A stretch of DNA of 64,000 nt from Janthinobacterium rivuli (GCF_029690045.1 NZ_CP121464.1:3782001-3846000), one strand, 5' to 3'. Counted from the first letter of the stretch, positions 53,912-63,796 are shown. Translations and numbers: made by a program. Notes: generated from the sequence alone by a model not told the origin.

Positions 53912-55030
53912 ATGCAAGACATCAACATCGGCCTGATCGGCGCCGGCTACATGGGCAAGGCCCACACCATCGCCTACAAAGCCGTGCGCAGCATTTTTCC
54001 CACGACCTTGAACCCCTTATGCGAATGCATCTGCACCAGCAGCGCGGAAGGCGCGGCCCGCAGCGCGCAGGAACTGGGCTGGAACCGCTCCACGGGCGAC
54101 TGGCGCGCGCTGATCAATGATCGCGCCATCGACGCCATCATCGTCGCCACGCCGCCGGCCACGCACAAGGACATCGTGCTGGCCGCGCTGGCCCTGGGCA
54201 AACCCGTGTTTTGCGAAAAGCCGCTGGGCATGACGGCCGCCGAATCCCTGCTGCTGGCGCAGGCGGCGGAAGCGGCGGGCGTGGCCAACATGGTGGGCTA
54301 TAACTACATCCGCACGCCCGCCAGCCAGTTGGCGCGCCACATCATCGAATCGGGCGAAATCGGCGAAATCATCCACGTCGCCGCCGAACACGTGGAAGAC
54401 TACCTGCACGACCCGCACGCTCCCGCCTCGTGGCGCACGCGGGAAGCGACGGCAACGCGCGCCGGCGCGCTGGCCGACGTCGGCTCGCACCTGCTCAACC
54501 TGGCCCTGCGCCTGGGCGGCCCCGTCGACTCGCTGGTGGCCGACATGAATACCGTGCACGCGCAGCGCCAAGGTCCGGCTGGCATGGAAGCGGTGGAGAA
54601 TGACGACCAGGGGAATGTGATGCTGCGTTTTGCCAGCGGCGCGCTGGGCGCCCTGACCTTCAGCCGCGTGGCGGCCGGACGCAAGATGGGTTACACCTAC
54701 CGCATCACGGGAACGAAAGGCGCACTCGCCTTCGACCAGGAAGAGCAGAATGCACTATGGCTGTACGACGCCGGCCGCCCGGCGCAGCGCCAGGGTTTCC
54801 AGCGCCTGCTGATGGGACCCGCCCACCCCGACTACCTGGCGTTCAGCCAGGGCGCCGGGCACGGCACCGGCTACAACGAGCAGATCGTCATCGAAGCGCG
54901 CGATTTTCTGCAGGCCATCGCCGGCGGCCAGCCGGTCTGGCCCACCTTCCGCGATGGCTACGAGGTGGACCGGCTGATAGCCGCGGCGCTGCGCTCCGTG
55001 CAGGAGCGCAGCTGGATTACCGTACGTTAA
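53912..55030 (+). CDS. Gfo/Idh/MocA family oxidoreductase
   Basis: A 372-residue NAD(P)-dependent dehydrogenase of the inositol dehydrogenase/glucose-fructose oxidoreductase family. It has the nucleotide motif GLIGAGYMGKAHT and the catalytic EKP signature (CEKPLGM, about residue 100). Such enzymes oxidise polyols or sugar derivatives. It follows the dioxygenase gene in the same operon. Convergent to the GH3 gene with 7 bp between stops. Substrate unknown. Confidence 0.9.
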   Translation: MQDINIGLIGAGYMGKAHTIAYKAVRSIFPTTLNPLCECICTSSAEGAARSAQELGWNRSTGDWRALINDRAIDAIIVATPPATHKDIVLAALALGKPVFCEKPLGMTAAESLLLAQAAEAAGVANMVGYNYIRTPASQLARHIIESGEIGEIIHVAAEHVEDYLHDPHAPASWRTREATATRAGALADVGSHLLNLALRLGGPVDSLVADMNTVHAQRQGPAGMEAVENDDQGNVMLRFASGALGALTFSRVAAGRKMGYTYRITGTKGALAFDQEEQNALWLYDAGRPAQRQGFQRLLMGPAHPDYLAFSQGAGHGTGYNEQIVIEARDFLQAIAGGQPVWPTFRDGYEVDRLIAAALRSVQERSWITVR

Positions 55031-55037
55031 ACGGCGT

Positions 55038-57044
55038 TTAGTACGCCAGGCCGTCACCGAACTTGTACAGCGGATGGGCCGTGTCATACGGCACGTCCGA
55101 CTTCTGCACCTGCACTTCGGCCATCGACGACGGCAGTTCGAACGGCAGCTTGCCTTGCGGCTTGGCCTTGCCCGTCAAGACATCGAACAGCGCGCCGTCG
55201 CTGACGCCGAAGTTGGCGAGGATGGCGCTGGCCTTGTCCTGCACGTTGCCGAGGATGGCCGGGCGGTCCAGGTACACCGTCACTACCGTCTTCGGCGCGT
55301 ATTTGGCCGCGTTCTTGATCGCCTCGTAGTCGGCGTCGCCGTCGACATAGTTCAGGCGCCCTTCATGCTGCATGCTGCCGAAGATGTAGTTCGGGTGCAG
55401 GATTTCATACGGCGCGGCCACGCGCAGCAGGGCCACGTCCGCTTCCTGCGGCGTGGCGACCACGGTGTAGCCATACTGCTTGGCCACGGCCGCGTCGATT
55501 CCGTACAGGTAGACTTTCTTGACGGTGGCCGCCAGCGGCAAGACCTTGTCCTTGTTTTCCAGCAGGACGAGCGAGCGGCGCTGGGCTTCCAGGCCTGCCT
55601 CGATGAAGTCCGCCTTGCCCACCGTGGTGGCCGCCTTGGCCGCATCGACAAACGGATGTTCGAACAGGCCCTGCTTGAATTTCTGGATCAGAATGCGCCG
55701 CGCCGACGCATTGATGCGCGCTTCTGTCAACTGGCCGCGCTGCACGGCTTGCGTCAGGTATGGCGCTTCCGTCACGCCGCCAAACTGGTCCATCCCCGCC
55801 GTCACGGCTTTCACATAACGCTCGGCCTTGGTGGCGTCTTCCATGCCCCACGGCGTGCCGAAGCCCATGAAGGAAGGCGCGACGCCGGGCGCCGTGCCAT
55901 TGCGGCAGTTGGCGTCGCAGTCGGACGTGATGCCCCAGTCGGACAGGATCACGCCTTCGAAGCCGTATTTGCCGCGCAGCAGATCCGTCAGCATGGTCTT
56001 GCTGAAGCCGGCCGCCACCTGTTCCAGGGTGATGCCGTCGATGGTGATATTGCCGTCCGGCAGAGCGTAGGTCGGCATGACGGATGCCGCCTTGGCCGTG
56101 AAGGCGCCTTCGAACGGTTTGACGTGGTAGGCGAAGTTGTTGCCCGGGTAAGTCATGTAACGGCCATAGTAATTGTGGCCATCGTAGCCCTCTTTCGTGG
56201 CGCCGTAGCCGACCCAGTGCTTGACGACAGCCACCACGCTGCCGTCATGCAGACCCGTGTTCCCATCCTGGAAGCCTTCGATATAGTGCTGCACCATGCG
56301 CTTGGCCAGGTCCGCATCTTCGCCAAAGGTGCCGTTGATGCGCGACCAGCGCGGCTCGGTGGCCAGATCCGCCTGCGGCGACAGCGCCTGCGTGATGCCG
56401 ACGGCCAGGTATTCCTGGCGCGCGATGTCGCCGAAGCGGCGTACCAGCGCATCGTCGCCGATGGCGGCCAGGCCCAGGGTTTCCGGCCACTGCGAGAAAC
56501 CCTTGGTGCCGGCGCTGGCACCCACCGTGTACTGGAAATGGTGGCGCGGGTCCGTGCTGATGGACACGGGAATGCCGTGGCGCGACGTTTCGCTCAGGGC
56601 TTGCACCTTGTTGTACTGGGTAGCCATGTTGGCCGTATCGCCCGCCATGCGGGTGATGAAGGTGTTGACGTACTGCTTGACGATCAGGTCTTGCAGCGCC
56701 GTCAAATCATACGCGCCGCCCTGGCCGATGCCGGTGGGGTCGGCCACGGTGGGCGCCGTGCCGTGCATCATCAGGCCCGCTTTTTCATCAAGGCTCATGC
56801 GCGACAGCAGGTCGTCGGCGCGCGCCTCGGCCGACAGGCGCCAGTCTTCGTACGGGTCGATCTTGCCGTTGCGGTTCATGTCCTTGAAGGCATAGCCGTC
56901 GACCTTGAGCTGGGCGTAGGTGGTGGCGCCGAACACGGGCTGCTTGTATTCCTCGCTGACGGTGTCGTTGCCGCAGGCGGCCAGGGCAAGCGTGGCGACG
57001 CAGCCGGCGACCATGCGGGCCATCGGTTTCAAAGTGCAATTCAT
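55038..57044 (-). CDS. Glycoside hydrolase family 3 lipoprotein
   Basis: A 668-residue exported lipoprotein with lipobox LALAAC (Cys24). The GH3 N-terminal domain shows the nucleophile region VILSDWGITSDCD (Asp near residue 367) and a KHWVGYG segment; a C-terminal domain follows (about 460-640). Family members release glucose or related sugars from beta-glucosides. The mature protein carries an inserted segment (NRNGKIDPYEDW) that resembles an EF-hand-like calcium loop. The ATG at 57044 is 6 nt after GGAG, better placed than the preceding ATG. Divergent from an AraC gene. Confidence 0.9.
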   Translation of the reverse strand: MNCTLKPMARMVAGCVATLALAACGNDTVSEEYKQPVFGATTYAQLKVDGYAFKDMNRNGKIDPYEDWRLSAEARADDLLSRMSLDEKAGLMMHGTAPTVADPTGIGQGGAYDLTALQDLIVKQYVNTFITRMAGDTANMATQYNKVQALSETSRHGIPVSISTDPRHHFQYTVGASAGTKGFSQWPETLGLAAIGDDALVRRFGDIARQEYLAVGITQALSPQADLATEPRWSRINGTFGEDADLAKRMVQHYIEGFQDGNTGLHDGSVVAVVKHWVGYGATKEGYDGHNYYGRYMTYPGNNFAYHVKPFEGAFTAKAASVMPTYALPDGNITIDGITLEQVAAGFSKTMLTDLLRGKYGFEGVILSDWGITSDCDANCRNGTAPGVAPSFMGFGTPWGMEDATKAERYVKAVTAGMDQFGGVTEAPYLTQAVQRGQLTEARINASARRILIQKFKQGLFEHPFVDAAKAATTVGKADFIEAGLEAQRRSLVLLENKDKVLPLAATVKKVYLYGIDAAVAKQYGYTVVATPQEADVALLRVAAPYEILHPNYIFGSMQHEGRLNYVDGDADYEAIKNAAKYAPKTVVTVYLDRPAILGNVQDKASAILANFGVSDGALFDVLTGKAKPQGKLPFELPSSMAEVQVQKSDVPYDTAHPLYKFGDGLAY

Positions 57045-57264
57045 CATTATCTCCAAGACTGTTTTTGTAGGTATCAAGGCGCGGCAGCAAGGCCGGCCGA
57101 AAACAATATAGCGTGAGAATGCGTGAGTTTCTTGACCGCGCAGCACGCGCTTTATACCCGCGAGAACAATTTTTGGTTAGATGGCACAACAACCAACAAT
57201 TTCCTACAAAGTGCTAATATTTGTGAAAAATTACTACAACAAGCAGAATAAGCAGGAGACAGCC

Positions 57265-58302
57265 TTGCACAAACCCGATACGCGCACGGTTTCAAACCGG
57301 ATCGCGCAACAATGCGCGCGCGCCATGCAGGCCGATGGCCACGATCCCGCCGAGTTCTTTCAGCAAACGGGCATCACGCTGGCGCAGCTGAACGAGCCGG
57401 GCGGCCGCATCAACGCCGAGCGGCACCGCCGCATGACGGCCTACGCCCAGCAACTGCCGCAGCACCGAACCATTCTCGACCTCGACGTGACGCACTGGTT
57501 CGCGCATTACTCGGGCATCGCCCACGTCTGCTTCAACCGCCCCACCCTGCGCAGCGCGCTGCACGAGCTGCTGCACTTGCGGGGCCTGATCGGCGAGTTC
57601 GACTTCATGCTGATGAGTGAAAATGGCACGCGCATCGAGATCGAATACTTGTCCGAGTTCTGCACGGCGGGCGGCGCCATGCAGGCGCTGGCCAATTTCC
57701 GCATGCTGTCGCTGGTGGCGCGCGCCTACGACGATGGCGCACCCACCGCCTTCCATGCCGGCTTCCAGGGCAAGGCGCCGTGGTTCGCGCCGGCCATTTC
57801 CGAGTGCTTCGGCGCCGCCGCCACCTTTGGCCAGGCGCGCAATACCTTGACGTTTGACGCCCCGGCGCTGGACCGGCCTTTCGCCCAGTTCAACGCCATG
57901 CTGGCGCCGCACGCGCTGCGGCACGCGCAGGGGCAATTGCAGCAGTTGCAGGGCGCGCAGCTCTTTTCGGCCCGCGTGGAGCAAGCCATCATCGATCTGC
58001 TGGGCCGGCAAGGCGCAGGCGATGCCGACAGCGCCTCGCTGCTGCCGGCCCTGTGCGACGGCCTGGCGATGAACCGCTGGACCTTGCAACGTCAATTACA
58101 GCAGGAGCAGACCTCGTTCCGCGCCCTGGAACTGCGCGCCAAGAGCCGCGAATCGCGCCGTTTGCTGCGCGAAACGAGCCTGAGCGTGGTGGAAATCGGC
58201 GAACGCCTGGGTTTTTCCTCGCAAAGCGCATTCACCCGCTTCTTCAAGAACCAGTTCGAGCTGCCGCCGGCACGCTACCGGCAGGATGCGACCGGAGCCT
58301 AG
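57265..58302 (+). CDS. AraC-family transcriptional regulator (Arabinose_bd type)
   Basis: A 345-residue regulator with an N-terminal sensing domain of the type pfam12625 (AEFFQQTGITLAQLNEPGGRINAERHRRMTAYAQ) and a C-terminal AraC HTH (NRWTLQRQLQQEQTSFRAL ... VVEIGERLGFSSQSAFTRFFKNQF). The TTG at 57265 is preceded by GGAG 6 nt upstream; a longer frame to 57181 is AT-rich with no binding site. It is divergent from the GH3 gene and probably controls it. Its stop overlaps that of the next minus-strand gene by 4 bp. Confidence 0.85.
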   Translation: MHKPDTRTVSNRIAQQCARAMQADGHDPAEFFQQTGITLAQLNEPGGRINAERHRRMTAYAQQLPQHRTILDLDVTHWFAHYSGIAHVCFNRPTLRSALHELLHLRGLIGEFDFMLMSENGTRIEIEYLSEFCTAGGAMQALANFRMLSLVARAYDDGAPTAFHAGFQGKAPWFAPAISECFGAAATFGQARNTLTFDAPALDRPFAQFNAMLAPHALRHAQGQLQQLQGAQLFSARVEQAIIDLLGRQGAGDADSASLLPALCDGLAMNRWTLQRQLQQEQTSFRALELRAKSRESRRLLRETSLSVVEIGERLGFSSQSAFTRFFKNQFELPPARYRQDATGA

Positions 58303-59042
58303 ACGACGTTCAGTCGCCGGTTCATGGCGACGATGTCGTCATGGCTGGCATGCGCGCCCAGCTTGGCGAACTGCGTCGGCATCTGCTCGCGGATCGCAGC
58401 TGCCTTGCCGGGAACCGCCGCGGTAAGCGCCCTGGCCATCGCGGGCGCCTCAAGGTCGCAACAGTAGGCGGGGGTGCAGGGCTGCTGGCGCCAGGACTGC
58501 GCCAAGGTGCCGCCATCGACCGCGTCAAATCCGGCCTGCTCCACCAAGGTCATCGCCGTCTGCATGGCCATCGGGTCATCTCCGGCGACGGCAATGGCGA
58601 GGCGACCCGGCGTGCCTGCAGGCTGGCCCAGCGCGGCCAGCGTATGCGCCAGCACATTGTTGAAGGCCTTGACCACCGGGCGCCCCAGCTGGGCTGACAC
58701 CCAGATGCTTTCGGCCATGCCCGCATCGATCTGCGCAATCGCCGCGTCACGCATGCCAGGATAATAATTACTGGTGTCGATCACGGTGACCTGCGGCGGC
58801 ACGGCGTCGAACAGGCCGGCAGGCAGGCTGGCCATGGCTGGCAGCGGAATGGCCAGCACCACCACATCCACGCCATCAACGGCGCCATGCACATCGGCCG
58901 GCACTGCGCCGATGTCTTCGGCCAGACTTTGCACGCCTTTGACGCCGCCGGAATTGGCTATCTTCACCTCATGGCCGGCGGACAGCAGCTTGCGCGCCAG
59001 GGTTGCGCCGATATTTCCCGTTCCAATAATTCCTATCTTCAT
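58299..59042 (-). CDS. NADPH-dependent F420-reductase-like oxidoreductase
   Basis: A 247-residue NAD(P)-binding protein starting with MKIGIIGTGNIGATLARKLLSAGHEV, the Rossmann motif of the F420H2:NADP oxidoreductase-like group (YfjH/NPR-type). The rest (DVVVLAIPLPAM; LGRPVVKAFNNVLAHTL) fits these. Cofactor F420 itself is not expected in this organism, so it likely acts as a dehydrogenase of another substrate. The start at 59042 or 59048 is open because of closely spaced ATGs after GGAG. Divergent from an HxlR regulator. Confidence 0.75.
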   Translation of the reverse strand: MKIGIIGTGNIGATLARKLLSAGHEVKIANSGGVKGVQSLAEDIGAVPADVHGAVDGVDVVVLAIPLPAMASLPAGLFDAVPPQVTVIDTSNYYPGMRDAAIAQIDAGMAESIWVSAQLGRPVVKAFNNVLAHTLAALGQPAGTPGRLAIAVAGDDPMAMQTAMTLVEQAGFDAVDGGTLAQSWRQQPCTPAYCCDLEAPAMARALTAAVPGKAAAIREQMPTQFAKLGAHASHDDIVAMNRRLNVV

Positions 59043-59143
59043 GTTCATGAGCTCCGTGTCGTTGATCGTCCAATGTACTGTGATTTTAGGAGCCTTATGC
59101 AATAATGGGAAGTACCCACCAATAAGTAAGTAACCCACATATC

Positions 59144-59536
59144 ATGACAAAACAACGGGAATGGAATTGTGGCGATCCGCAAAATCGCCGAGACTGGGCC
59201 GATGCCACCACCGAGACCTTGCGCGTACTCGAAGGCAAATGGAAGATCATCATCCTGTGCCAGCTGTTTGCGGCCAAGGCGCCCTTGCGCTTTTCCGACC
59301 TGGAGCGCCTGATCGAGGAAGTCAACCAAAAAATGCTGATCCAGCAGCTCAAGCAGCTGGAAAAGGACGGTATCGTCGTGCGCAAGGTCTATGCGCAGGT
59401 ACCGCCCAGGGTGGAATATGCATTGAGCGAGATCGGCCATGCGCTGGGACCGTCGATGCAGGCACTGATCGAGTGGGCCGAACTGCGGCGCGCACGCCTG
59501 GCGCACGCCGCTGCCGATCCTGCCGCGCCAGATTAA
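59144..59536 (+). CDS. HxlR-family transcriptional regulator
   Basis: A 130-residue winged-helix regulator (RVLEGKWKIIILCQLFAAKAPLRFSDLERLI) with Cys9 in a WNCGDPQ position and Cys39; HxlR proteins of this kind often sense redox or reactive carbonyl compounds via a Cys. It is divergent from the F420-reductase-like gene (102 bp apart), so that gene is its probable target. The shared promoter region contains near-repeats AAGTACCCA (59110) and AAGTAACCCA (59128). Confidence 0.85.
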   Translation: MTKQREWNCGDPQNRRDWADATTETLRVLEGKWKIIILCQLFAAKAPLRFSDLERLIEEVNQKMLIQQLKQLEKDGIVVRKVYAQVPPRVEYALSEIGHALGPSMQALIEWAELRRARLAHAAADPAAPD

Positions 59537-62500
59537 ACCTGCGGCGCAGCCCTTGCCTGCGGCCGTATCCGGAACCAGATCGCATACATGGCCGGTAGAA
59601 AGACCAAGGTCAGCACCGTGCCGGCAAACGTGCCGCCGATCAGGGTATAGGCCAAGGTCCCCCAGAAAACCGAATGCGTCAGCGGAATAAACGCCAGGAT
59701 GGCCGCCAGCGCCGTGAGAATCACGGGACGCGCGCGCTGCACGGTCGCTTCCACCACGGCGTCGAACGGCGCCAGTCCCGCCGCCTCGTTCTGGTGGATC
59801 TGGCCGATCAGGATCAGCGTATTGCGCATCAAAATGCCCGACAGCGCGATCAGACCGACCAGCGCATTGATGCCGAACGGCTGCTGGAACAGCAGCAAGG
59901 TGGGCACCACGCCGATCAAGCCCAATGGGCTGGTCAGGAACACCATCACCATCGCCGAGATCGAACGCACCTGCAGAATAATCATCAGCAAGGTCAACGC
60001 CAGCATGATGGGGAACAGCGGCAGCATGGCTTGCGTGGCCTTGGCCGATTCCTCGATGGAGCCGGCCTGCTCGATGCGGTAGCCGGCCGGCAGCTTGTCG
60101 ATCACGGCTTGCAGCTGGGCCGTGATGGCGCCCGAGACGTCGGGCGGCTGCATGCCGTCAGCGATGTCGCCGCGTACGGTAATCGTCGGCTGGCGGTCGC
60201 GCCGGCGCATCACCGGTTCTTCCGAGCGCACTTCCACGCTGCCCACCTGCGACAGCGCGATGCGTTCGCCATTCGCGCCGGCCAGGGTCAGGTCGGCGAT
60301 GCGCGCCGGGTCGAGCCGCACGTCGCCGGCCGCGCGCGCCACCACCTGCACCGTGCGGATATCTTCGCGCACGGCCGTGACGGGCACGCCGCGCAGCAGG
60401 AACTGCAGCTGCTGCGCCACGGCGGCGGACGTCAGGCCCATCGCCTGCAGGCGCTCCTGCTGCAGGCTGAAATGCAGGGTGGGCGTGCGCGTGCCCCAGT
60501 CGGTATTGACGGTGCGCATCAGCGGGCTGGCCTGCATCACAGCTTGCACCTGGCCGGCGATGCCGCGCAACACCTCGGGATCGGGGCCGCTGACCCGGTA
60601 GGCGACGGGAAACGGCGAATACGGGCCGAACACCAGTTGCGTGACGCGCACCCTGGCCTCGGGCGCCAGCCCGGCAGCCACCGCCACACGCAAACGCTGC
60701 TTGAGGGCGTCGCGCGCCTGCTGGCTGTCGGTGCGCACGACGATCTTGGCAAACGACGGGTCGGGCAATTCCGGTCCCATCGCCAGGTAAAAGCGCGGCG
60801 CACCCTGGCCCACATAGGCCGTGACGATCTTCGCCTCGCTCTGGCGCGCCAGCCACGCTTCCACCTTGGCCGCCGCGCCGCTGGTCTGCCCGATCGCGCT
60901 GCCGTAGGGCAGCTGCACTTCGATCAGCACTTCAGGGCGGTCCGAGATGGGAAAAAACTGCTTCTTGACGACGGCCATGCCCAGCACGGCCAGCACGAAC
61001 AGGCCGATCACGGTGCAGAACACCAGCCATTTGCGGGCAATCACGCGCCCCAGCAACCGGCGAAAGCGGTGGTAGCGCGGCGTGTCGTACAAGCCTTCAT
61101 GGCCGCCGGCGACGTGTTTGAGTTCAGGCAGCAGCTTCACGCCCAGGTAGGGAGTGAACACCACCGCCACCACCCACGAGGCGATCAGCGCGATGCCGAC
61201 GATCCAGAACATATTGCTCGTGTATTCACCGGCAGTGGAGCGGGCAAAGCCGTTCGGCATGAAGCCGACAGCCGTGACCAAGGTGCCCGCCAGCATCGGC
61301 GCGGCCGTGTGGCTCCAGGCGTAGGCGGAGGCGGCGATGCGGCTGTAGCCCTCTTCCATTTTCACGACCATCATTTCGATGGCGATGATGGCGTCGTCCA
61401 CCAGCAGACCCAGGCCCAGGATCAATGAACCGAGGGTGATGCGGTCGAAGTTCTTGCCGGTGGCCGCCATCACGATGAACACCACGGCCAACGTCAATGG
61501 CACGGCGGCTGCCACCACGATGCCGACCCGCCAGCCCATGCTGACAAAGCACACCAGCATCACCACCAGCAGCGCGGCGAGAAACTTGAGCATGAATTCG
61601 TCGACGGCCGCGCCGATGTTGACGGCCTGGTCGGTAACCTTGGCCAGGCTCATGCCCAGCGGCATGGCGGCGCCGATGGCCGTCACTTCCCCGTCCAGCG
61701 CCTTGCCCAGATCCAGCCCGTTCCAGCCGTCGCGCATGATCACGCCCAGCAGCAGCGCCGGCTCGCCGCCATTGCGCACCAGGAAACTGGCCGGGTCTTC
61801 CTGGCCACGGCGCACGGTGGCGATATCGGACAGGGTCAAGGTGCGCCCCTGCGCCGCCACGGGCGTGTCGCGGATCTTTTGCAGCGCGTCGAGCGCGCCG
61901 TCGAGGCGGATGAATACCTGCGGCCCGCGCGTTTCCACCGAGCCGGCTGGCGTCAAGGCATTCTGGCCGTTCAGCGCCGCGAACACGTCCTGCGCCCGCA
62001 CGCCCAGGGTGGCCAGGCGCTCCTGCGAAAACTCGACGTAGATGCGTTCGGCCTGCTCGCCGATGATATTGACCTTTTTCACGCCCGGCACGTGCAGCAG
62101 CCGCTGGCGCAGGGTTTCCGCCTCGCGCACCAGCAGGCGCTGCGGTTCGCCCTTGGCTTTCAGCGCATACAGCGCAAAGGTGACGTCGGCGTATTCGTCA
62201 TTGATCATGGGGCCGATCACGCCGGCCGGCAAATTGGCCGCCTCGTCGCCCGCCTTCTTGCGCGCCTGGTAAAACTCGGCCTGCACCTGCCCGGGCGGCG
62301 TGCTGTCGAGCAGGGTCAGGGTGGTAAAGGCCAGGCCCGGCGTGGTGTAGGTCTCGGCACGTTCGTACCAGCGCAGCTCCTGCAGGCGCTTTTCGATCTT
62401 CTCGGCCACCTGGTCCTGCATTTCGCGCGCGCTGGCGCCGGGCCAGGCGGTGACGATGGTCATCACCTTGACCGTGAACGCCGGGTCTTCCGCGCGTCCC

Positions 62501-62610
62501 AGCTTGAAGAACGACAGCAGGCCGGCCAGCGAAATGAGGCAAATCAGGAACAGGGTGACGGAACGCTCGCGCACGGCCAGCGCGGACAGGTTGAAGCCGG
62601 CCGCGCTCAT
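59533..62610 (-). CDS. RND efflux transporter, inner-membrane subunit
   Basis: A 1025-residue RND permease with 12 transmembrane helices and two large periplasmic loops. Typical text: FFKLGRAEDPAFTVKVM near the N-terminus, GLGLLVDDAIIAIE with the proton-relay Asp pair (about residues 405-410), and VVEATVQRARPVILTALAAILAFIPLT near the C-terminus. It pumps hydrophobic or amphiphilic compounds. The gene overlaps the adaptor by 4 bp and the convergent HxlR gene by 4 bp. It matches the HAE1/MexF-like multidrug subgroup rather than metal pumps (CusA), by the absence of Met-rich motifs. Confidence 0.93.
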   Translation of the reverse strand: MSAAGFNLSALAVRERSVTLFLICLISLAGLLSFFKLGRAEDPAFTVKVMTIVTAWPGASAREMQDQVAEKIEKRLQELRWYERAETYTTPGLAFTTLTLLDSTPPGQVQAEFYQARKKAGDEAANLPAGVIGPMINDEYADVTFALYALKAKGEPQRLLVREAETLRQRLLHVPGVKKVNIIGEQAERIYVEFSQERLATLGVRAQDVFAALNGQNALTPAGSVETRGPQVFIRLDGALDALQKIRDTPVAAQGRTLTLSDIATVRRGQEDPASFLVRNGGEPALLLGVIMRDGWNGLDLGKALDGEVTAIGAAMPLGMSLAKVTDQAVNIGAAVDEFMLKFLAALLVVMLVCFVSMGWRVGIVVAAAVPLTLAVVFIVMAATGKNFDRITLGSLILGLGLLVDDAIIAIEMMVVKMEEGYSRIAASAYAWSHTAAPMLAGTLVTAVGFMPNGFARSTAGEYTSNMFWIVGIALIASWVVAVVFTPYLGVKLLPELKHVAGGHEGLYDTPRYHRFRRLLGRVIARKWLVFCTVIGLFVLAVLGMAVVKKQFFPISDRPEVLIEVQLPYGSAIGQTSGAAAKVEAWLARQSEAKIVTAYVGQGAPRFYLAMGPELPDPSFAKIVVRTDSQQARDALKQRLRVAVAAGLAPEARVRVTQLVFGPYSPFPVAYRVSGPDPEVLRGIAGQVQAVMQASPLMRTVNTDWGTRTPTLHFSLQQERLQAMGLTSAAVAQQLQFLLRGVPVTAVREDIRTVQVVARAAGDVRLDPARIADLTLAGANGERIALSQVGSVEVRSEEPVMRRRDRQPTITVRGDIADGMQPPDVSGAITAQLQAVIDKLPAGYRIEQAGSIEESAKATQAMLPLFPIMLALTLLMIILQVRSISAMVMVFLTSPLGLIGVVPTLLLFQQPFGINALVGLIALSGILMRNTLILIGQIHQNEAAGLAPFDAVVEATVQRARPVILTALAAILAFIPLTHSVFWGTLAYTLIGGTFAGTVLTLVFLPAMYAIWFRIRPQARAAPQV

Positions 62611-63713
62611 GGACGCGCTCCCGCGCCGGCGGCCACTGGCGCCTGTTCGACCCTGACCTGCTCTCCCTGATGCAGCAGGTGCGCGCCCAGCGCAACGATG
62701 CGTTCGCCCGCCTTCAGGCCGCTCACGTCGGCGCCGTCATCGTGCAGACCTCGTACTTTCACGGGCCGCCAGCTCACTTGGGCCGGCGCACCGGCAATCA
62801 CCCACACGCCCTGCCCCTTGCCCGCATCATGCAGGGCCGCCAGCGGCACTTGCACGCTGTCGCCGGCCGCTTGCGTGCCGGCCAGGCGCAAGGTGACGGT
62901 GGCGCCCAGCGGCGCGCTTGACAGCGCCGCATCGAGCACATAGCGCGCCTCGAAGGTGCGCGTTTGCCGGTCCGCCGTCTGCGACAGCTGGCGCAAGGTG
63001 GCCGGCACGCTGGCGCCCGGCCTGCCGAACAGGGTGGCCTGCCCGGTGGAACCCAAGGCGGGACGCAAGGTTTCCGGCAGCTGGATCGCCGCTTCGCGCC
63101 GGCCGTCATGGGCCAGTCGCACCACCACCTGCCCAGCCACGACCACCTGGCCCGGTTCGGCCAGGGTGTCCATGACGACGCCGTCGGCGTCGGCCAGCAG
63201 CACCGCGTACTGCAGCGCATTGCGCGCCACCCCGGCCTGGGCTTCGGACGCCTTCAATTGGGCGCCGGCCGCGTCAGCCGCCGCCTTCACCTGGTCGTAA
63301 CTGGATGCCGAAATGGCGCCGGTGCCGCGCAAGTCGCGGTAGCGCGCTTCCTCATCCGCCGCCTGGCGCGCGCGGGCGCGGTCGGCCGTGACGGTTTCAT
63401 GGCGCGCCTGCGCCAGCAGTTGCAGGTCGTCGGCGTCGAGGCGCATCAACGGCTGGCCACGGCGCACGGCCTGGCCAGCGTCGACCAGCCGTTCGCGCAC
63501 CTTGCCGGCCACGCGAAAACCGAGATCGCTCTGCACGCGCGGCGCGACCACGCCCGTAAAGCTGCGCGCGCCCGCTTCGGCGCCCTGCACCGCGACGGCG
63601 CGCACCAGCGGCGTGGCCGTGCGCGGATCGGCCTGCGCCTTGTCGGCGCAGGCGCTCAACACCAGGGGGAAAGTTGAAATGACAACAGATGAAGCGAGGC
63701 GGCGCCAGCGCAT
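62607..63713 (-). CDS. RND periplasmic adaptor (membrane fusion) subunit
   Basis: A 368-residue lipoprotein: signal peptide with lipobox LSAC (Cys22) and the HlyD/AcrA-like structure (about 40-90 lipoyl half; helical hairpin 95-160, including DRARARQAADEEARYRDL; beta-barrel and membrane-proximal domains 180-340). It connects the RND transporter to an outer-membrane channel, for which no gene is seen in the window. It overlaps the transporter gene by 4 bp. Confidence 0.93.
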   Translation of the reverse strand: MRWRRLASSVVISTFPLVLSACADKAQADPRTATPLVRAVAVQGAEAGARSFTGVVAPRVQSDLGFRVAGKVRERLVDAGQAVRRGQPLMRLDADDLQLLAQARHETVTADRARARQAADEEARYRDLRGTGAISASSYDQVKAAADAAGAQLKASEAQAGVARNALQYAVLLADADGVVMDTLAEPGQVVVAGQVVVRLAHDGRREAAIQLPETLRPALGSTGQATLFGRPGASVPATLRQLSQTADRQTRTFEARYVLDAALSSAPLGATVTLRLAGTQAAGDSVQVPLAALHDAGKGQGVWVIAGAPAQVSWRPVKVRGLHDDGADVSGLKAGERIVALGAHLLHQGEQVRVEQAPVAAGAGARP

Positions 63714-63756
63714 AGGAATTCCATGAATGAGTGATCAGAGCCCTCATTCTGGTACT

Positions 63757-63782
63757 AGTGACCAATTAAGTCAATCGTCACT
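63757..63782. promoter_or_regulatory. Candidate TetR operator upstream of the efflux operon
   Basis: AGTGAC and GTCACT, a perfect 6-bp inverted repeat with a 14-bp centre, in the 83-bp gap between the TetR stop and the adaptor start. It is placed to control the efflux genes; the spacing is long for a TetR site, so confidence is moderate. Confidence 0.4.
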
Positions 63783-63796
63783 TATCATTGAAGCGC

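Noticed and set aside
59674..61428. A 584-codon plus-strand frame inside the RND transporter gene
   Set aside because: Composition is His/Arg/Gln-rich and no family is seen; the RND frame is intact over its whole length.
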